Notes: a model not told the origin generated them from the sequence alone. Numbered from the stretch's first letter, positions 1-6,691 are shown. The stretch: DNA of 7,719 nt from Patulibacter sp. (GCA_031119595.1 JAVHXX010000209.1:1-7719); one strand, 5' to 3'. Made by a program: numbers and translations.

Positions 1-1215
1 ATCGTCCTCGGCACGCTCGGCACCCCGGACCTCCTCCCGCCCGTCGTCGGGTTCTCGAACGGGCCCGAGCTTGCGTCGTGGCGGCTGCGCAGCACGATCG
101 AGGCGGCGATCCGCGCCGAGCGCACCGTCGGCGACCGCCGGGCGGGCGCCGCCGCGCAGCTCGTGCGCCTCGCGGCCCCGGTCACCACCGGCGGCCAGGG
201 CCCACTGCTGCGTGCGGGGCTCCCGGCGATCCTCTTCTCGACGACCGGCGACCGCGTCGCCCCGGCCGAACTCCGACCCACCGAGGAGCGTCTCGATGCG
301 GACGGCCGCGCGGTGCTCACGTCGATCATCGCGATCGACAACGCCGGCCCCGTCGACCTGAAGCCCGAGCAGAACCTCGCCGCCGCCGACGGCATCATCC
401 CCGGCTGGGCGCTGCGGGTGATCGTGCTCGCGCTGCTGATCCCGCCGGCGCTGCTCATCGTCGACGGTCTGGCCCGCGCGAACCGGGAGCGGCAGAAGGT
501 CGGGCGGTGGGTCGTGTGGACCCTCCTCCTCGCGGTGCCGCAGCTGCTCGGCATCGGCGCCGTCGCCCTCGCCGACGCCGTCGGCTGGACGAACCTCCCG
601 GACGGTCCGATCGATCCTGCGGTGTGGGACGGCGACATCACGCCGCTGGCGATCTTCGTCGCGGTCTGCGTGGTCGGGCACCTCGCGCTGCGACCGCTCG
701 TCCTGTTCCTGCTCGGTCTCCGAGGTCAGAAGTCGGCGGCGCCGGGCGCGCCGCTCGGGTTCGCGCTCGTGCTCGAGATCACCGCGCTCGCCACGTGGGC
801 GATCAACCCCGCCGCGGCGGCGATGATGGTGCCGGCGGTGCTGCTGTGGCCGGTCGTCCTCGATGCGGGCATGCGACCGCCGAAGGTGTGGGCGTTCCTC
901 GGCGTCCTCGTGGGCCTCGCGCCGCTCGGGCTGCTCCTCGCCAACCTCCTCACCCGCTACCCGCTCGGCGACGTGTCGAGCTCGGCGAGCTGGTTCGTCG
1001 CGCTGCTGTCCGGCGGTGACGTGGGCCTCTTCCCGCAGCTGTGGTTCAGCGTCCTCGGCGGCTGCTCGATCGCCGCCGTCCTCATCTCCCGCCACGGCCG
1101 CTTCACGCTCCCCGGCGACGTCGTCCCGGACGAGGGCCCGTCGGTCCGCGGCCCCGCCGGATATGCCGGCCCGGGGTCGCTGGGCGGCACGAGCTCCGCG
1201 CTCGACCGCGGGTAG
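1..1215 (+). CDS. M28 peptidase-like membrane protein, 5' end cut off
   Basis: The frame is open from the window edge to TAG at 1213-1215, giving 404 visible residues, so the true start lies upstream. Residues about 60-115 resemble the end of an M28 (aminopeptidase-like) fold: GLPAILF at 73-79, then a region matching the family's usual HTPxDT segment and the closing helix. Here that segment reads LRPTEERLD (91-99), so the last metal-ligand histidine appears to be replaced by arginine; the other ligands would lie upstream and cannot be judged. From residue 136 on, about six or seven hydrophobic helices follow (roughly 136-156, 170-195, 214-240, 252-288 possibly as two, 297-316, 330-353), ending in a Gly/Pro-rich polar tail. 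The layout suggests an extracytoplasmic peptidase-like domain joined to a membrane domain. Reading frame and membrane nature are secure; the M28 link is moderate and enzymatic activity is doubtful. Confidence 0.7.
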   Translation: MVLGTLGTPDLLPPVVGFSNGPELASWRLRSTIEAAIRAERTVGDRRAGAAAQLVRLAAPVTTGGQGPLLRAGLPAILFSTTGDRVAPAELRPTEERLDADGRAVLTSIIAIDNAGPVDLKPEQNLAAADGIIPGWALRVIVLALLIPPALLIVDGLARANRERQKVGRWVVWTLLLAVPQLLGIGAVALADAVGWTNLPDGPIDPAVWDGDITPLAIFVAVCVVGHLALRPLVLFLLGLRGQKSAAPGAPLGFALVLEITALATWAINPAAAAMMVPAVLLWPVVLDAGMRPPKVWAFLGVLVGLAPLGLLLANLLTRYPLGDVSSSASWFVALLSGGDVGLFPQLWFSVLGGCSIAAVLISRHGRFTLPGDVVPDEGPSVRGPAGYAGPGSLGGTSSALDRG

Positions 1216-1229
1216 CCGCGCGCTCGCGG
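1216..1229 (+). terminator. short GC hairpin just after the stop codon
   Basis: CCGCG (1216-1220) and CGCGG (1225-1229) pair around the four-base loop CGCT, directly after the stop of the M28-like gene. No T-run follows, so this is at best a weak terminator candidate. Such hairpins arise easily by chance at this GC content. Confidence 0.2.
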
Positions 1230-1249
1230 GCGCCACGTTCGGCGTCCAC

Positions 1250-1283
1250 CGGAAAACCGTCCGAGCCGAGGCCTCGTTTTCCG
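1250..1283. repeat. 8-bp inverted repeat with AAAA/TTTT arms
   Basis: CGGAAAAC (1250-1257) is exactly complementary to GTTTTCCG (1276-1283), with 18 bases between, which contain the 10-base palindrome CGAGGCCTCG (1267-1276, sharing one base with the right arm). AT runs of this kind are rare in this window. The TTTT follows a small CGAG/CTCG stem (1262-1265 with 1273-1276), so it could be the terminator of the upstream gene. It could also be a regulator site ahead of the sortase gene. Confidence 0.35.
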
Positions 1284-1310
1284 ACCCCCGGGCTCTGACC
1301 GTTTCCCGGG

Positions 1311-1326
1311 TGATCGGCGCGGATCA
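1311..1326. promoter_or_regulatory. 16-bp operator-like palindrome before the sortase gene
   Basis: TGATCGGCGCGGATCA is a near-perfect palindrome: seven of eight base pairs match, the exception being G1316/G1321. It ends four bases before the candidate -10 box of the sortase gene (1331-1336), where it would cover the spacer and part of the -35 region. A repressor bound there would block RNA polymerase. No cognate regulator is visible in the window. Confidence 0.35.
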
Positions 1327-1330
1327 TCCG

Positions 1331-1336
1331 TACACT
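1331..1336 (+). promoter_or_regulatory. -10 box of the sortase gene, leaderless spacing
   Basis: TACACT fits the TANNNT pattern of actinobacterial -10 boxes. Only six bases separate it from the ATG at 1343, so transcription would start at or next to the A of the start codon. There is no room for a Shine-Dalgarno site and none is visible. No convincing -35 box is seen. Confidence 0.5.
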
Positions 1337-1342
1337 GGCCCG

Positions 1343-2074
1343 ATGCTCCGGCGCTTCCTGCGGTCGCTCGGTACCGCGCTGCTGATCGCGGGCGTCGCGC
1401 TCGTGGCCGATGCCGGCCTCACCGTCGTCTGGCAGGAGCCGATCTCGGCGGTCTACGCGCACTTCGAGCAGGGCTCGATCAACAAGGAGCTCCGGGCCCT
1501 CGACGACGCCGGTCCGGGTGCGGCCGAGGCCCGGGCCCTCGCGATCCTCAAGGACCGCGACCAGAAGCTCGCGTACCTCGCGCGGTCGATCCGCCGGCGG
1601 GTCGGCCACGACGAGCCGATCGCGAAGATCACGATCCCGAAGCTCGGCCTCGACAAGACCGTCGTCAACGGCACCGACACCGCGGGCCTGCGCAAGGGCC
1701 CCGGCCTGATCGAGTCGACCGACCTCCCGGGCCTCGGCGGGACCACGGCGATCGCCGGCCACCGCACCACCTACGGCGCACCGTTCCACTCGATCGACAA
1801 GCTCAGGCACGGCGACACGATCTACGTGACCACGCCCTACGGCCGGTTCGACTACCACGTCGACCACACGCGGATCGTGAAGCCGACGGACGTGTGGGTG
1901 CTGCAGCGCGTCGGCCGCGAACAGCTCGTGATGTCCGCGTGCAACCCGCTCTACTCGGCGTCGCAGCGCATCATCGTGTTCTCCGAACTCGTCGGGTACA
2001 CGCCGCCGAAGACCGGCCCCTGGGCCAAGCTCCTCGCCTCGCCCGGCGGGCTCTCGGCCACGCCCAAGGGGTAG
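1343..2074 (+). CDS. sortase, class E-like
   Basis: A 243-residue transpeptidase of the sortase family, which cleaves a C-terminal sorting motif of secreted proteins and links them to the cell wall. An N-terminal uncleaved anchor (about residues 8-30) is followed by a charged linker and the sortase beta-barrel (about 93-217). The catalytic set is visible: His140 in AGHRTTYGAPF, Cys200 in MSACNPLY and Arg209 in SQRIIVF. The AGHRTTYG and ACNPL contexts fit class E-type sortases of Actinobacteria; class D is the alternative. The ATG at 1343 is preferred because basic residues and a membrane helix follow at once and a -10 box lies six bases upstream. No sorting-signal substrate or second sortase is encoded here, so it is probably a general anchoring enzyme rather than a pilin-cluster sortase. 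It converges on thiL with a 17-base gap. Confidence 0.92.
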   Translation: MLRRFLRSLGTALLIAGVALVADAGLTVVWQEPISAVYAHFEQGSINKELRALDDAGPGAAEARALAILKDRDQKLAYLARSIRRRVGHDEPIAKITIPKLGLDKTVVNGTDTAGLRKGPGLIESTDLPGLGGTTAIAGHRTTYGAPFHSIDKLRHGDTIYVTTPYGRFDYHVDHTRIVKPTDVWVLQRVGREQLVMSACNPLYSASQRIIVFSELVGYTPPKTGPWAKLLASPGGLSATPKG

Positions 2075-2089
2075 CGCCGCCCGCGGCGC
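2074..2089. terminator. hairpin between convergent genes
   Basis: GCGCCG (2074-2079) pairs with CGGCGC (2084-2089) around the loop CCCG, filling the 17-base gap between the sortase and thiL stop codons. It could act on both strands. There is no T-run on either side, so the call rests on position and symmetry only. Confidence 0.3.
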
Positions 2090-2091
2090 GC

Positions 2092-3087
2092 TCAGCCGCG
2101 GTGGTCGTGGCCCGTGCGCCCCGTGGGATCGTCCGGGAGGCCGGACACCTCGCCGGCCGGGCCGCCTGCCACCGTGCCGATCCACGCGACGACCCCCGCG
2201 GCCTCCGCGGCTGCCCGGGCCGCCTGCGGCACGGTGACCAGCAGCACGAAGTCCTCACCGGCCGACTGCGCGAACAGGAGCGGTTCGAGCCCGAGCTGCA
2301 GTGCGGCCGCGTCGACCCCGCGCGCGAGCGGCACGCGGTCGGCCTCGACCCGCAGCGCCACGCCGCTCGCCCGCGCGACATGGCAGGCGTCGGCGAGGAG
2401 CCCGTCCGAGAGGTCAATGGCCGCCGTGGCCCCGGCGACCCGCAGCGCCGCGCCGGCCTGCAGGTGCGGCACGGGCCGCAGGTAGCGGTCCGTGAGCGCC
2501 GCGGCGTCGGCGGAGGGAAGGGCGGCCGGGTCGACGTCGCCGAGGAAGAGCGCGAGCCCGGCGCCGCCTGCACCGACCGGGCCCGTGAGGCCGACGAGGT
2601 CGCCCGGCTTCGCGCCCGCGCGCGTGAGCGGGGCCTCGCCCTCGGCGAGCCACCCGACGACCGTCGTCGAGATCACGACGGCCGGGCCGCTCGTGACGTC
2701 ACCGCCGATCACGCTCACCCCGTACGCCCGGGCCGCCGCGGCCATCCCGTCCGAGATCGCGAGCACGCGCTCGTCGCCGAGCGACGGCGGCAAGGTCACC
2801 GCGACGTACGCCTCGACAGGACCCGGCCCGACCCCGCACGCGGCGAGATCCGACACCGCGGTGGTCAGCGCGCGCCACCCGAAGGCCTCGGCCGTCGACC
2901 GTGGGTCGCCGAGCTCGAGGCGGGCGTGGACGCCGTCGACGGTGGTGTCGACCGACACGACGCTGAGCGCTCCGCCGGCCCGGACCACGGCGGCGTCGTC
3001 CCCGCTCCCGACCACCACACCCGCATGCGGCGCGGGCAACCGGTCGCGGAACGCGTCGATCAGGGCGAACTCTCCGCGGCGCGTCAT
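2092..3087 (-). CDS. thiL: thiamine-monophosphate kinase
   Basis: ThiL phosphorylates thiamine monophosphate with ATP to give thiamine pyrophosphate, the last step of cofactor synthesis, in the cytoplasm. The 331-residue product has the usual family length and motifs in order: GEF at 5-7, GSGDDAAVV at 27-35 (metal and nucleotide binding), SVDTTVDGVH at 45-54, SDLAACG at 79-85, GGDVTSGP at 128-135, DLSDGLL at 225-231 and GEDF at 277-280. These are the conserved acidic and glycine-rich stretches of the PurM/ThiL fold. The ATG at 3087 is chosen because GEFALI follows it directly, as in other ThiL proteins, and a -10 box lies just upstream. A start at 3144 would add 19 unsupported residues. The last dozen residues are polar and His-rich and probably dispensable. 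No other thiamine gene or TPP riboswitch is seen nearby. Confidence 0.95.
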   Translation of the reverse strand: MTRRGEFALIDAFRDRLPAPHAGVVVGSGDDAAVVRAGGALSVVSVDTTVDGVHARLELGDPRSTAEAFGWRALTTAVSDLAACGVGPGPVEAYVAVTLPPSLGDERVLAISDGMAAAARAYGVSVIGGDVTSGPAVVISTTVVGWLAEGEAPLTRAGAKPGDLVGLTGPVGAGGAGLALFLGDVDPAALPSADAAALTDRYLRPVPHLQAGAALRVAGATAAIDLSDGLLADACHVARASGVALRVEADRVPLARGVDAAALQLGLEPLLFAQSAGEDFVLLVTVPQAARAAAEAAGVVAWIGTVAGGPAGEVSGLPDDPTGRTGHDHRG

Positions 3088-3095
3088 CGCCACCG

Positions 3096-3101
3096 ACCGT
3101 A
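3096..3101 (-). promoter_or_regulatory. -10 box of thiL, near-leaderless spacing
   Basis: On the minus strand TACGGT lies eight bases before the ATG at 3087, so the transcript would begin at or within a couple of bases of the start codon. GGTGG sits only two bases before ATG, too close to serve as a normal ribosome binding site. No -35 box is recognisable. Confidence 0.45.
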
Positions 3102-3188
3102 CCGAGCCCGCCCGGCCGCGCGGGCCCGGATCGGCGGCGTCCACCCGCCGCGCCCCGTGGCACGCTGAGCGCGGGGGCCCGGGAACGA

Positions 3189-3224
3189 CCGAGGCCGAGG
3201 CCCCGTCAGGAGCCCCGGCCTCGG
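3189..3224 (-). terminator. candidate infA terminator hairpin
   Basis: CCGAGGCC (3189-3196) pairs perfectly with GGCCTCGG (3217-3224), 41 to 76 bases beyond the infA stop codon. A second CCGAGGCC at 3195-3202 can replace the left arm. No clear T-run follows in the infA direction, so it would be a GC-stem terminator of the kind often proposed for high-GC genomes. It lies in the 177-base gap between infA and thiL, where I see no other gene. Confidence 0.35.
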
Positions 3225-3264
3225 GAGAAACTCGGGTGTGGTGCGGGCCGCGGAGCCCGGCGGT

Positions 3265-3483
3265 CTACCGGTGGCGGTAGACGATGCGTGCGCGGTCGAG
3301 GTCGTACGGCGAGAGCTCCACCCGGACGCGGTCGCCCGGGAGGATGCGGATGCGGAAACGGCGCATCTTGCCGGCGACGTGACCGAGGACCACGTGGTCG
3401 TTGTCGAGCTTCACCTTGAACATTGCGTTCGGGAGGGCTTCGACGACTTCGCCCTCGAACTCGACTTTTTCTTCTTTGGCCAT
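3265..3483 (-). CDS. infA: translation initiation factor IF-1
   Basis: IF-1 binds the A site of the 30S subunit during initiation and works with IF-2 and IF-3. The 72-residue product has the normal family length and is one S1-type OB fold. Diagnostic stretches are VVEALPNAMFKVKL (13-26), GKMRRFRIRILPGDRV (38-53) and VELSPYDLDRARIVYR (55-70). Some positions differ from the actinobacterial pattern as I recall it: NDH instead of NGH at 28-30, a Phe-Arg pair where His-Tyr or similar is common, and DRAR instead of TRGR. The ATG at 3483 gives the standard MAKEE start; an in-frame GTG at 3495 would add four residues but overlaps the -10 box. The gene stands alone between the PBP gene and thiL, not beside rpmJ/rpsM as in many Actinobacteria, so it may be a relocated or second copy. 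Confidence 0.96.
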   Translation of the reverse strand: MAKEEKVEFEGEVVEALPNAMFKVKLDNDHVVLGHVAGKMRRFRIRILPGDRVRVELSPYDLDRARIVYRHR

Positions 3484-3493
3484 GCGGCTAGGC

Positions 3494-3499
3494 ACGGTA
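3494..3499 (-). promoter_or_regulatory. -10 box of infA
   Basis: Minus-strand TACCGT ends ten bases before the infA ATG, giving a predicted leader of about three bases. It forms one arm of a 5-bp inverted repeat, ACGGT (3494-3498) and ACCGT (3502-3506) with a three-base centre. That repeat may be chance or a small control site. No Shine-Dalgarno or -35 box is seen. Confidence 0.42.
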
Positions 3500-3540
3500 G
3501 CACCGTCCGGTCCGCGGAGCGGGGGTCGCTGCCCGGCGGC

Positions 3541-5814
3541 CTAGGTGTCGGGGCCGAGGTGGGTGGTGCCGCCACCCGTCCCGGTCCCACCCGTGCCCGT
3601 GCCGCCGGTGCCAGCGGTGCCGGTCCCCGTGCCGGTGTTCCCGGTTCCGGTGCCGGTCCCCGTGCCGCCACCACCGGTGCCGCCCGTCCCACCGGTGGTG
3701 GTGCCACCGCCGCCGGTCGTGCCGCCCGTGCTGGGCTTCTTCGTGGTGGTGTCGAGCTTCTTCTTCGGGATGCCGACCGTGTCCGGGGTGGTGGCGTCCG
3801 GATCGACGTCGCCGGTGTCGTCACCGGTGCCCTTGCCGCCGGACTTCGCGTAGCGGCCCTCGAACTTCGAGGCGGTGTTGGGCTCGGTGATCTTCGGGAA
3901 CGAGCCGCAGTCCTCGCCCTTGAGGACTTCCTTCATGTAGTTGCCCCAGATGAGCGCGGGGAACGTGCCACCGGCCACGGCGGAGCCGTGGTACTGGGAG
4001 GTCATCTCGACCGAACGCGGAGGCGGGTAGCCGACCCAGATGGCGGTCGCATGATGCGGGGTGAACCCGGCGAACCAGGCGGCGCGGAAGTTGTCGGTGG
4101 TGCCGGTCTTGCCGGCGGTCGGGCACTGGGTCTGCGCGAGCGTGCCGGTGCCGCCCTGCACGTTCTGGGTGAGGATCTTCGTGACCTCCCCGGTGACGCC
4201 GTTCTTGAACGTCTTCGCGCGCTTGGGATGGCTGAGGTCGTCCGTGTGGCCGTTCGGGTACTCGTTGCTCTTCGGGAACACGACCTTCTTGATCACCGTG
4301 AGGTCGTTGCGGTAGCCGCCGTTCTCGATGGTCGAGTAGGCGCGCGCCATCTCGAGCGGGGTGACGCCGTACTTGAGGCCGCCGAGCGATTCGGCGGGGA
4401 GGCCGTACAGCGGTGAGGTGATGCCCATGTCGACGGCGGCCTTCTTCACGAGGTCCGGGCCGATGTCGAGCGTGAGCTGCATGTACACGGTGTTGTCCGA
4501 GGTGAGCGTGCCGCGGACGAGGTTCATCGATCCGCCGTACGTGCCGCCGTAGGTGTGGACGTTGATGTCGCCCCACGGCGTGCCCTTGATGTCGAGCGGC
4601 TTGGACACGTAGTAGGTCGACTCCGGCACGACCCCGCGACGCACCGCGGCCATGAGCGCCATCGTCTTGAAGGTCGACCCGGGCTGTTGGCGGTTGGCGG
4701 TCGCCAGGTTGAACTGGTTCTGGTAGAAGGGCACCGTCTGCGCCATCGCCTGGATCTGCCCGTTGGCCGGGTCGACGGTCACGAGGGCCGCCGACGGCGC
4801 ATCGGCGAAGTTGAGCTGGGCGGCCATCGCCGCGCGCGCCGCCCGCTGCTTCTTCAGGTCGATCGTGGTGTAGATCTTCAGGCCGCCGTGGGCGACGGCT
4901 GCGCTGCCGTACTTCGCGACGAGCTGCGCCTTCACGTACGCGAACACGAACGGCTCCGTGCGCGTGGAGAAGTAGTTGCTCGGGTGCACGCCGACGGGCT
5001 GCGAGATCGTCGCCCGGAGCGCGCCCTGCGAGATCAGGCCCTGCGCCGCCATGCGGTGGAGGACGTCGTTGCGGCGGGTGACCGCGGCCTTCGGGTGGAT
5101 GAGCGGGTTGTACTCGGTGGGCGCCTGCGGCAGACCGGCGATGAGGGCTGCCTGGGCGAGCGTGAGGTCCCGGGCGGGCTTGTTGAAGTACGCGCGCGCC
5201 GCAGCCTGCACGCCGATGATCTCCTGGCCGCCGGCCGTGCCGTACGGCACGTTGTTGAGGTACTTGTCGAGGATCCACTTCTTGCCGGCCGGGCCCGGGT
5301 GGACGTCCTCGAGCTCCTGCGCCAGGCGCGCCTCGCGGATCTTGCGCTTCAGGTTGCGCTGGTCGCCGGCGTAGAGCGCGCGGACGAGCTGCATCGTGAT
5401 GGTCGACCCGCCCTGGACGGTCTCGCCGGTGGTGAAGTTCTTCACCGCGGCGCGGATCACGCCCTCGTAGTCGACGCCCTTGTGGTCGTAGAAGCGGCGG
5501 TCCTCGACGGCGACCGTGGCCTGGCGGAGGGTGTCCGGGATGAGGTCCGAGGCGATCGGCTTGCGGACCACGCGCGACTGCAGGAAGCCGAGGCTGGTGC
5601 CGTCGGCGGCGAAGATCTGTGAGGACTGCCCGAGCTGGCGCGGCTTGAGGTCCTTGAGCTGTGGGCCGGAGTCCGCGACGTACACGACCCAGCCGACCAC
5701 GCCGCCGGCCGCGGCGATGCCGAGCACCATCAGCCCGGCGAACAGGCCGAGCAGGAGCTTTCCTGGTCCGCGCCGACGCGATCGGTGGCGGATGCGGGTG
5801 CGGCGCGTGTTCAT
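3541..5814 (-). CDS. class A penicillin-binding protein (transglycosylase/transpeptidase)
   Basis: A 757-residue bifunctional peptidoglycan synthase: it polymerises lipid II into glycan strands and cross-links the stem peptides outside the membrane. An Arg-rich cytoplasmic start (1-18) precedes one membrane anchor (about 19-46). The GT51 transglycosylase domain (about 65-255) has catalytic Glu104 in EDRRFYDH, GGSTITMQ at 135-142, Glu161 in RKIREARLAQELE and ILDKYLNNVPYG at 181-192. The transpeptidase domain (about 340-630) has all three motifs: STFK with acylated Ser380, SDN at 439-441 and KTGTT at 569-573. Cys564 and Cys636 might form a disulphide. After about residue 660 comes an acidic then Lys-rich linker and a Gly/Thr tail (695-752); no PASTA domain is present. 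Start at ATG 5814 fits the basic-plus-helix beginning, though no Shine-Dalgarno site precedes it. The beta-lactam target assignment is firm; the exact PonA-type orthology is not. Confidence 0.96.
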   Translation of the reverse strand: MNTRRTRIRHRSRRRGPGKLLLGLFAGLMVLGIAAAGGVVGWVVYVADSGPQLKDLKPRQLGQSSQIFAADGTSLGFLQSRVVRKPIASDLIPDTLRQATVAVEDRRFYDHKGVDYEGVIRAAVKNFTTGETVQGGSTITMQLVRALYAGDQRNLKRKIREARLAQELEDVHPGPAGKKWILDKYLNNVPYGTAGGQEIIGVQAAARAYFNKPARDLTLAQAALIAGLPQAPTEYNPLIHPKAAVTRRNDVLHRMAAQGLISQGALRATISQPVGVHPSNYFSTRTEPFVFAYVKAQLVAKYGSAAVAHGGLKIYTTIDLKKQRAARAAMAAQLNFADAPSAALVTVDPANGQIQAMAQTVPFYQNQFNLATANRQQPGSTFKTMALMAAVRRGVVPESTYYVSKPLDIKGTPWGDINVHTYGGTYGGSMNLVRGTLTSDNTVYMQLTLDIGPDLVKKAAVDMGITSPLYGLPAESLGGLKYGVTPLEMARAYSTIENGGYRNDLTVIKKVVFPKSNEYPNGHTDDLSHPKRAKTFKNGVTGEVTKILTQNVQGGTGTLAQTQCPTAGKTGTTDNFRAAWFAGFTPHHATAIWVGYPPPRSVEMTSQYHGSAVAGGTFPALIWGNYMKEVLKGEDCGSFPKITEPNTASKFEGRYAKSGGKGTGDDTGDVDPDATTPDTVGIPKKKLDTTTKKPSTGGTTGGGGTTTGGTGGTGGGGTGTGTGTGNTGTGTGTAGTGGTGTGGTGTGGGTTHLGPDT
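3559..3732 (-). repeat. low-complexity Gly/Thr-coding repeat in the PBP tail
   Basis: This stretch encodes residues 695-752 of the PBP, almost only Gly and Thr (one Asn, one Ala and a Pro-Ser start). At DNA level it is a simple GGTGCC/GGTACC-like mixture containing an exact 19-base direct repeat, GGTGCCGGTCCCCGTGCCG, at 3616-3634 and 3649-3667, spaced 33 bases and therefore in frame. Such tracts expand and shrink by slippage. The tail is probably a flexible linker in the cell wall. Confidence 0.85.
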
Positions 5815-5856
5815 GGAAGGGCGCGCGGCAGCGATGGGCGGCCGCGCAGGTGCGGG

Positions 5857-5862
5857 ATTCTA
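5857..5862 (-). promoter_or_regulatory. candidate -10 box of the PBP gene
   Basis: Minus-strand TAGAAT, five of six matches to TATAAT, overlaps the TAG stop codon (5860-5862) of the mscS-type gene. It would give a leader of about 36 bases before the ATG at 5814, unlike the other genes here. No good -35 box is visible. Co-transcription with mscS across the 45-base gap is also possible. Confidence 0.35.
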
Positions 5863-6681
5863 GAGGTGACCCGCTGCTTCCTGCCCCGGTGCCGAAGACG
5901 CGAGCAGGCCAGCTTCCCGCAGCGCCTCCACGAGCGACAGCCGCAGGCGCGCCTCGGCGGCGACGCGATCGCCCGGTGCGCAGCGCTCGCCGCGGATCGC
6001 GACGCGGTTCCAGCCGTCCGTCTCGACCGCCACGAGCCGCGCGGTCTCGACGCCCGGGAGGTCGAGGGCGACGTCGATCGCGGCGCCGACCCGCGCGCCG
6101 AGCGGCAGCAGCACGCTCGCCTCGGGGATCATCCCCTTGCCCGCGATCGTCTGGTTGTAGACGACGCTCTGGGCCATGAGCTCGTTCGGGATGCGGATCG
6201 AGGTGCCGTAGATCGTGCGCAGCACGGTCGCCGAGAGGGTGACGTCCTCGACGGTGCCCTCGTGCTCGCCGACCTTCACGGTGTCGCCGACGCGCACGGG
6301 CTGCGTGATGGTCAGGACCACGCCCGCGAGGGCGTTCGCGAGCGTGGCGCGGGCCGCGAACCCGGCGACGAGGGCGGTGATCGCGGACCCGGCCAGGAGG
6401 GTGTTCGCGATGCCGGAGAGCACGCCGAGCTGGGCGGCGGCGATCGCGCAGCCGAGCAGCACGACGAGGGTCATGCCCATCCGCTGGACCAGCCGGACGC
6501 GCGTGCGCACGCCCGGGTCGACGGCGAGCGACACGGTCCGCTGGCGCAGCGCCCACCGCACCGCGAGCACCAGCGCGATCGTGAGGATGATGGTGAGCGC
6601 CGCGCTGATCCACTGGCCGACGTCGATCGCGACGTGGTCCTTCTCGGCGGCGATCGTGAGTGCTGCTGCAAACTGCGTCAC
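5860..6681 (-). CDS. MscS-family small-conductance mechanosensitive channel
   Basis: A 273-residue membrane protein of the MscS family, which opens when membrane tension rises and releases solutes during osmotic downshock. Helices lie at about 22-43 and 69-88, followed by the pore-lining Ala/Gly-rich third helix (about 93-125: GSAITALVAGFAARATLANAL). The beta-domain follows with PVRVGDTVKVG (128-138), GTVEDVTLSATVLRT (142-156) and IRIPNELMAQSVVYN (162-176), the signature MscS order. The rest (about 185-260) is a short cytoplasmic alpha/beta domain. It is close to E. coli MscS in size and lacks extra N-terminal helices. The GTG at 6681 is chosen because the open frame upstream runs into the divergent HAD gene and a -10 box lies ten bases before it. 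It is followed by the PBP gene on the same strand after 45 bases. Confidence 0.92.
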   Translation of the reverse strand: MTQFAAALTIAAEKDHVAIDVGQWISAALTIILTIALVLAVRWALRQRTVSLAVDPGVRTRVRLVQRMGMTLVVLLGCAIAAAQLGVLSGIANTLLAGSAITALVAGFAARATLANALAGVVLTITQPVRVGDTVKVGEHEGTVEDVTLSATVLRTIYGTSIRIPNELMAQSVVYNQTIAGKGMIPEASVLLPLGARVGAAIDVALDLPGVETARLVAVETDGWNRVAIRGERCAPGDRVAAEARLRLSLVEALREAGLLASSAPGQEAAGHL

Positions 6682-6691
6682 GTGCGGTTCC

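Noticed and set aside
1103..2185. Minus-strand 360-codon frame opposite the sortase gene
   Set aside because: Its composition is typical of an antisense shadow; the sortase frame has intact His, Cys and Arg active-site residues.
3088..3264. TPP riboswitch or small gene between thiL and infA
   Set aside because: The likely thiL promoter sits next to its ATG, leaving no leader for a riboswitch, and no supported reading frame is seen in the gap.
3541..3560. Sortase sorting signal at the C-terminus of the PBP (ending LGPDT)
   Set aside because: It is not an LPxTG or LAxTG motif, and no hydrophobic segment or basic tail follows.
3559..3732. Possible CRISPR array or tandem-repeat locus
   Set aside because: The repeats are short, irregular, lack unique spacers and lie in frame inside the PBP coding region.
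3545..3853. Plus-strand frame giving a striking Pro/Val repeat protein
   Set aside because: It is the complement of the Gly/Thr tail of the PBP gene; the repeat is a by-product of GGT/ACC codons, and there is no promoter or recognisable domain.
4555..5622. Plus-strand 355-codon open frame opposite the PBP gene
   Set aside because: High-GC antisense shadow with Arg/Val/Asp-rich composition and no family features.
3821..6613. Minus-strand 930-codon open frame
   Set aside because: It runs across both the PBP and mscS-type genes in another frame, its product is Arg/Pro/His-rich with no domain, and the two real genes have full catalytic or structural motifs.
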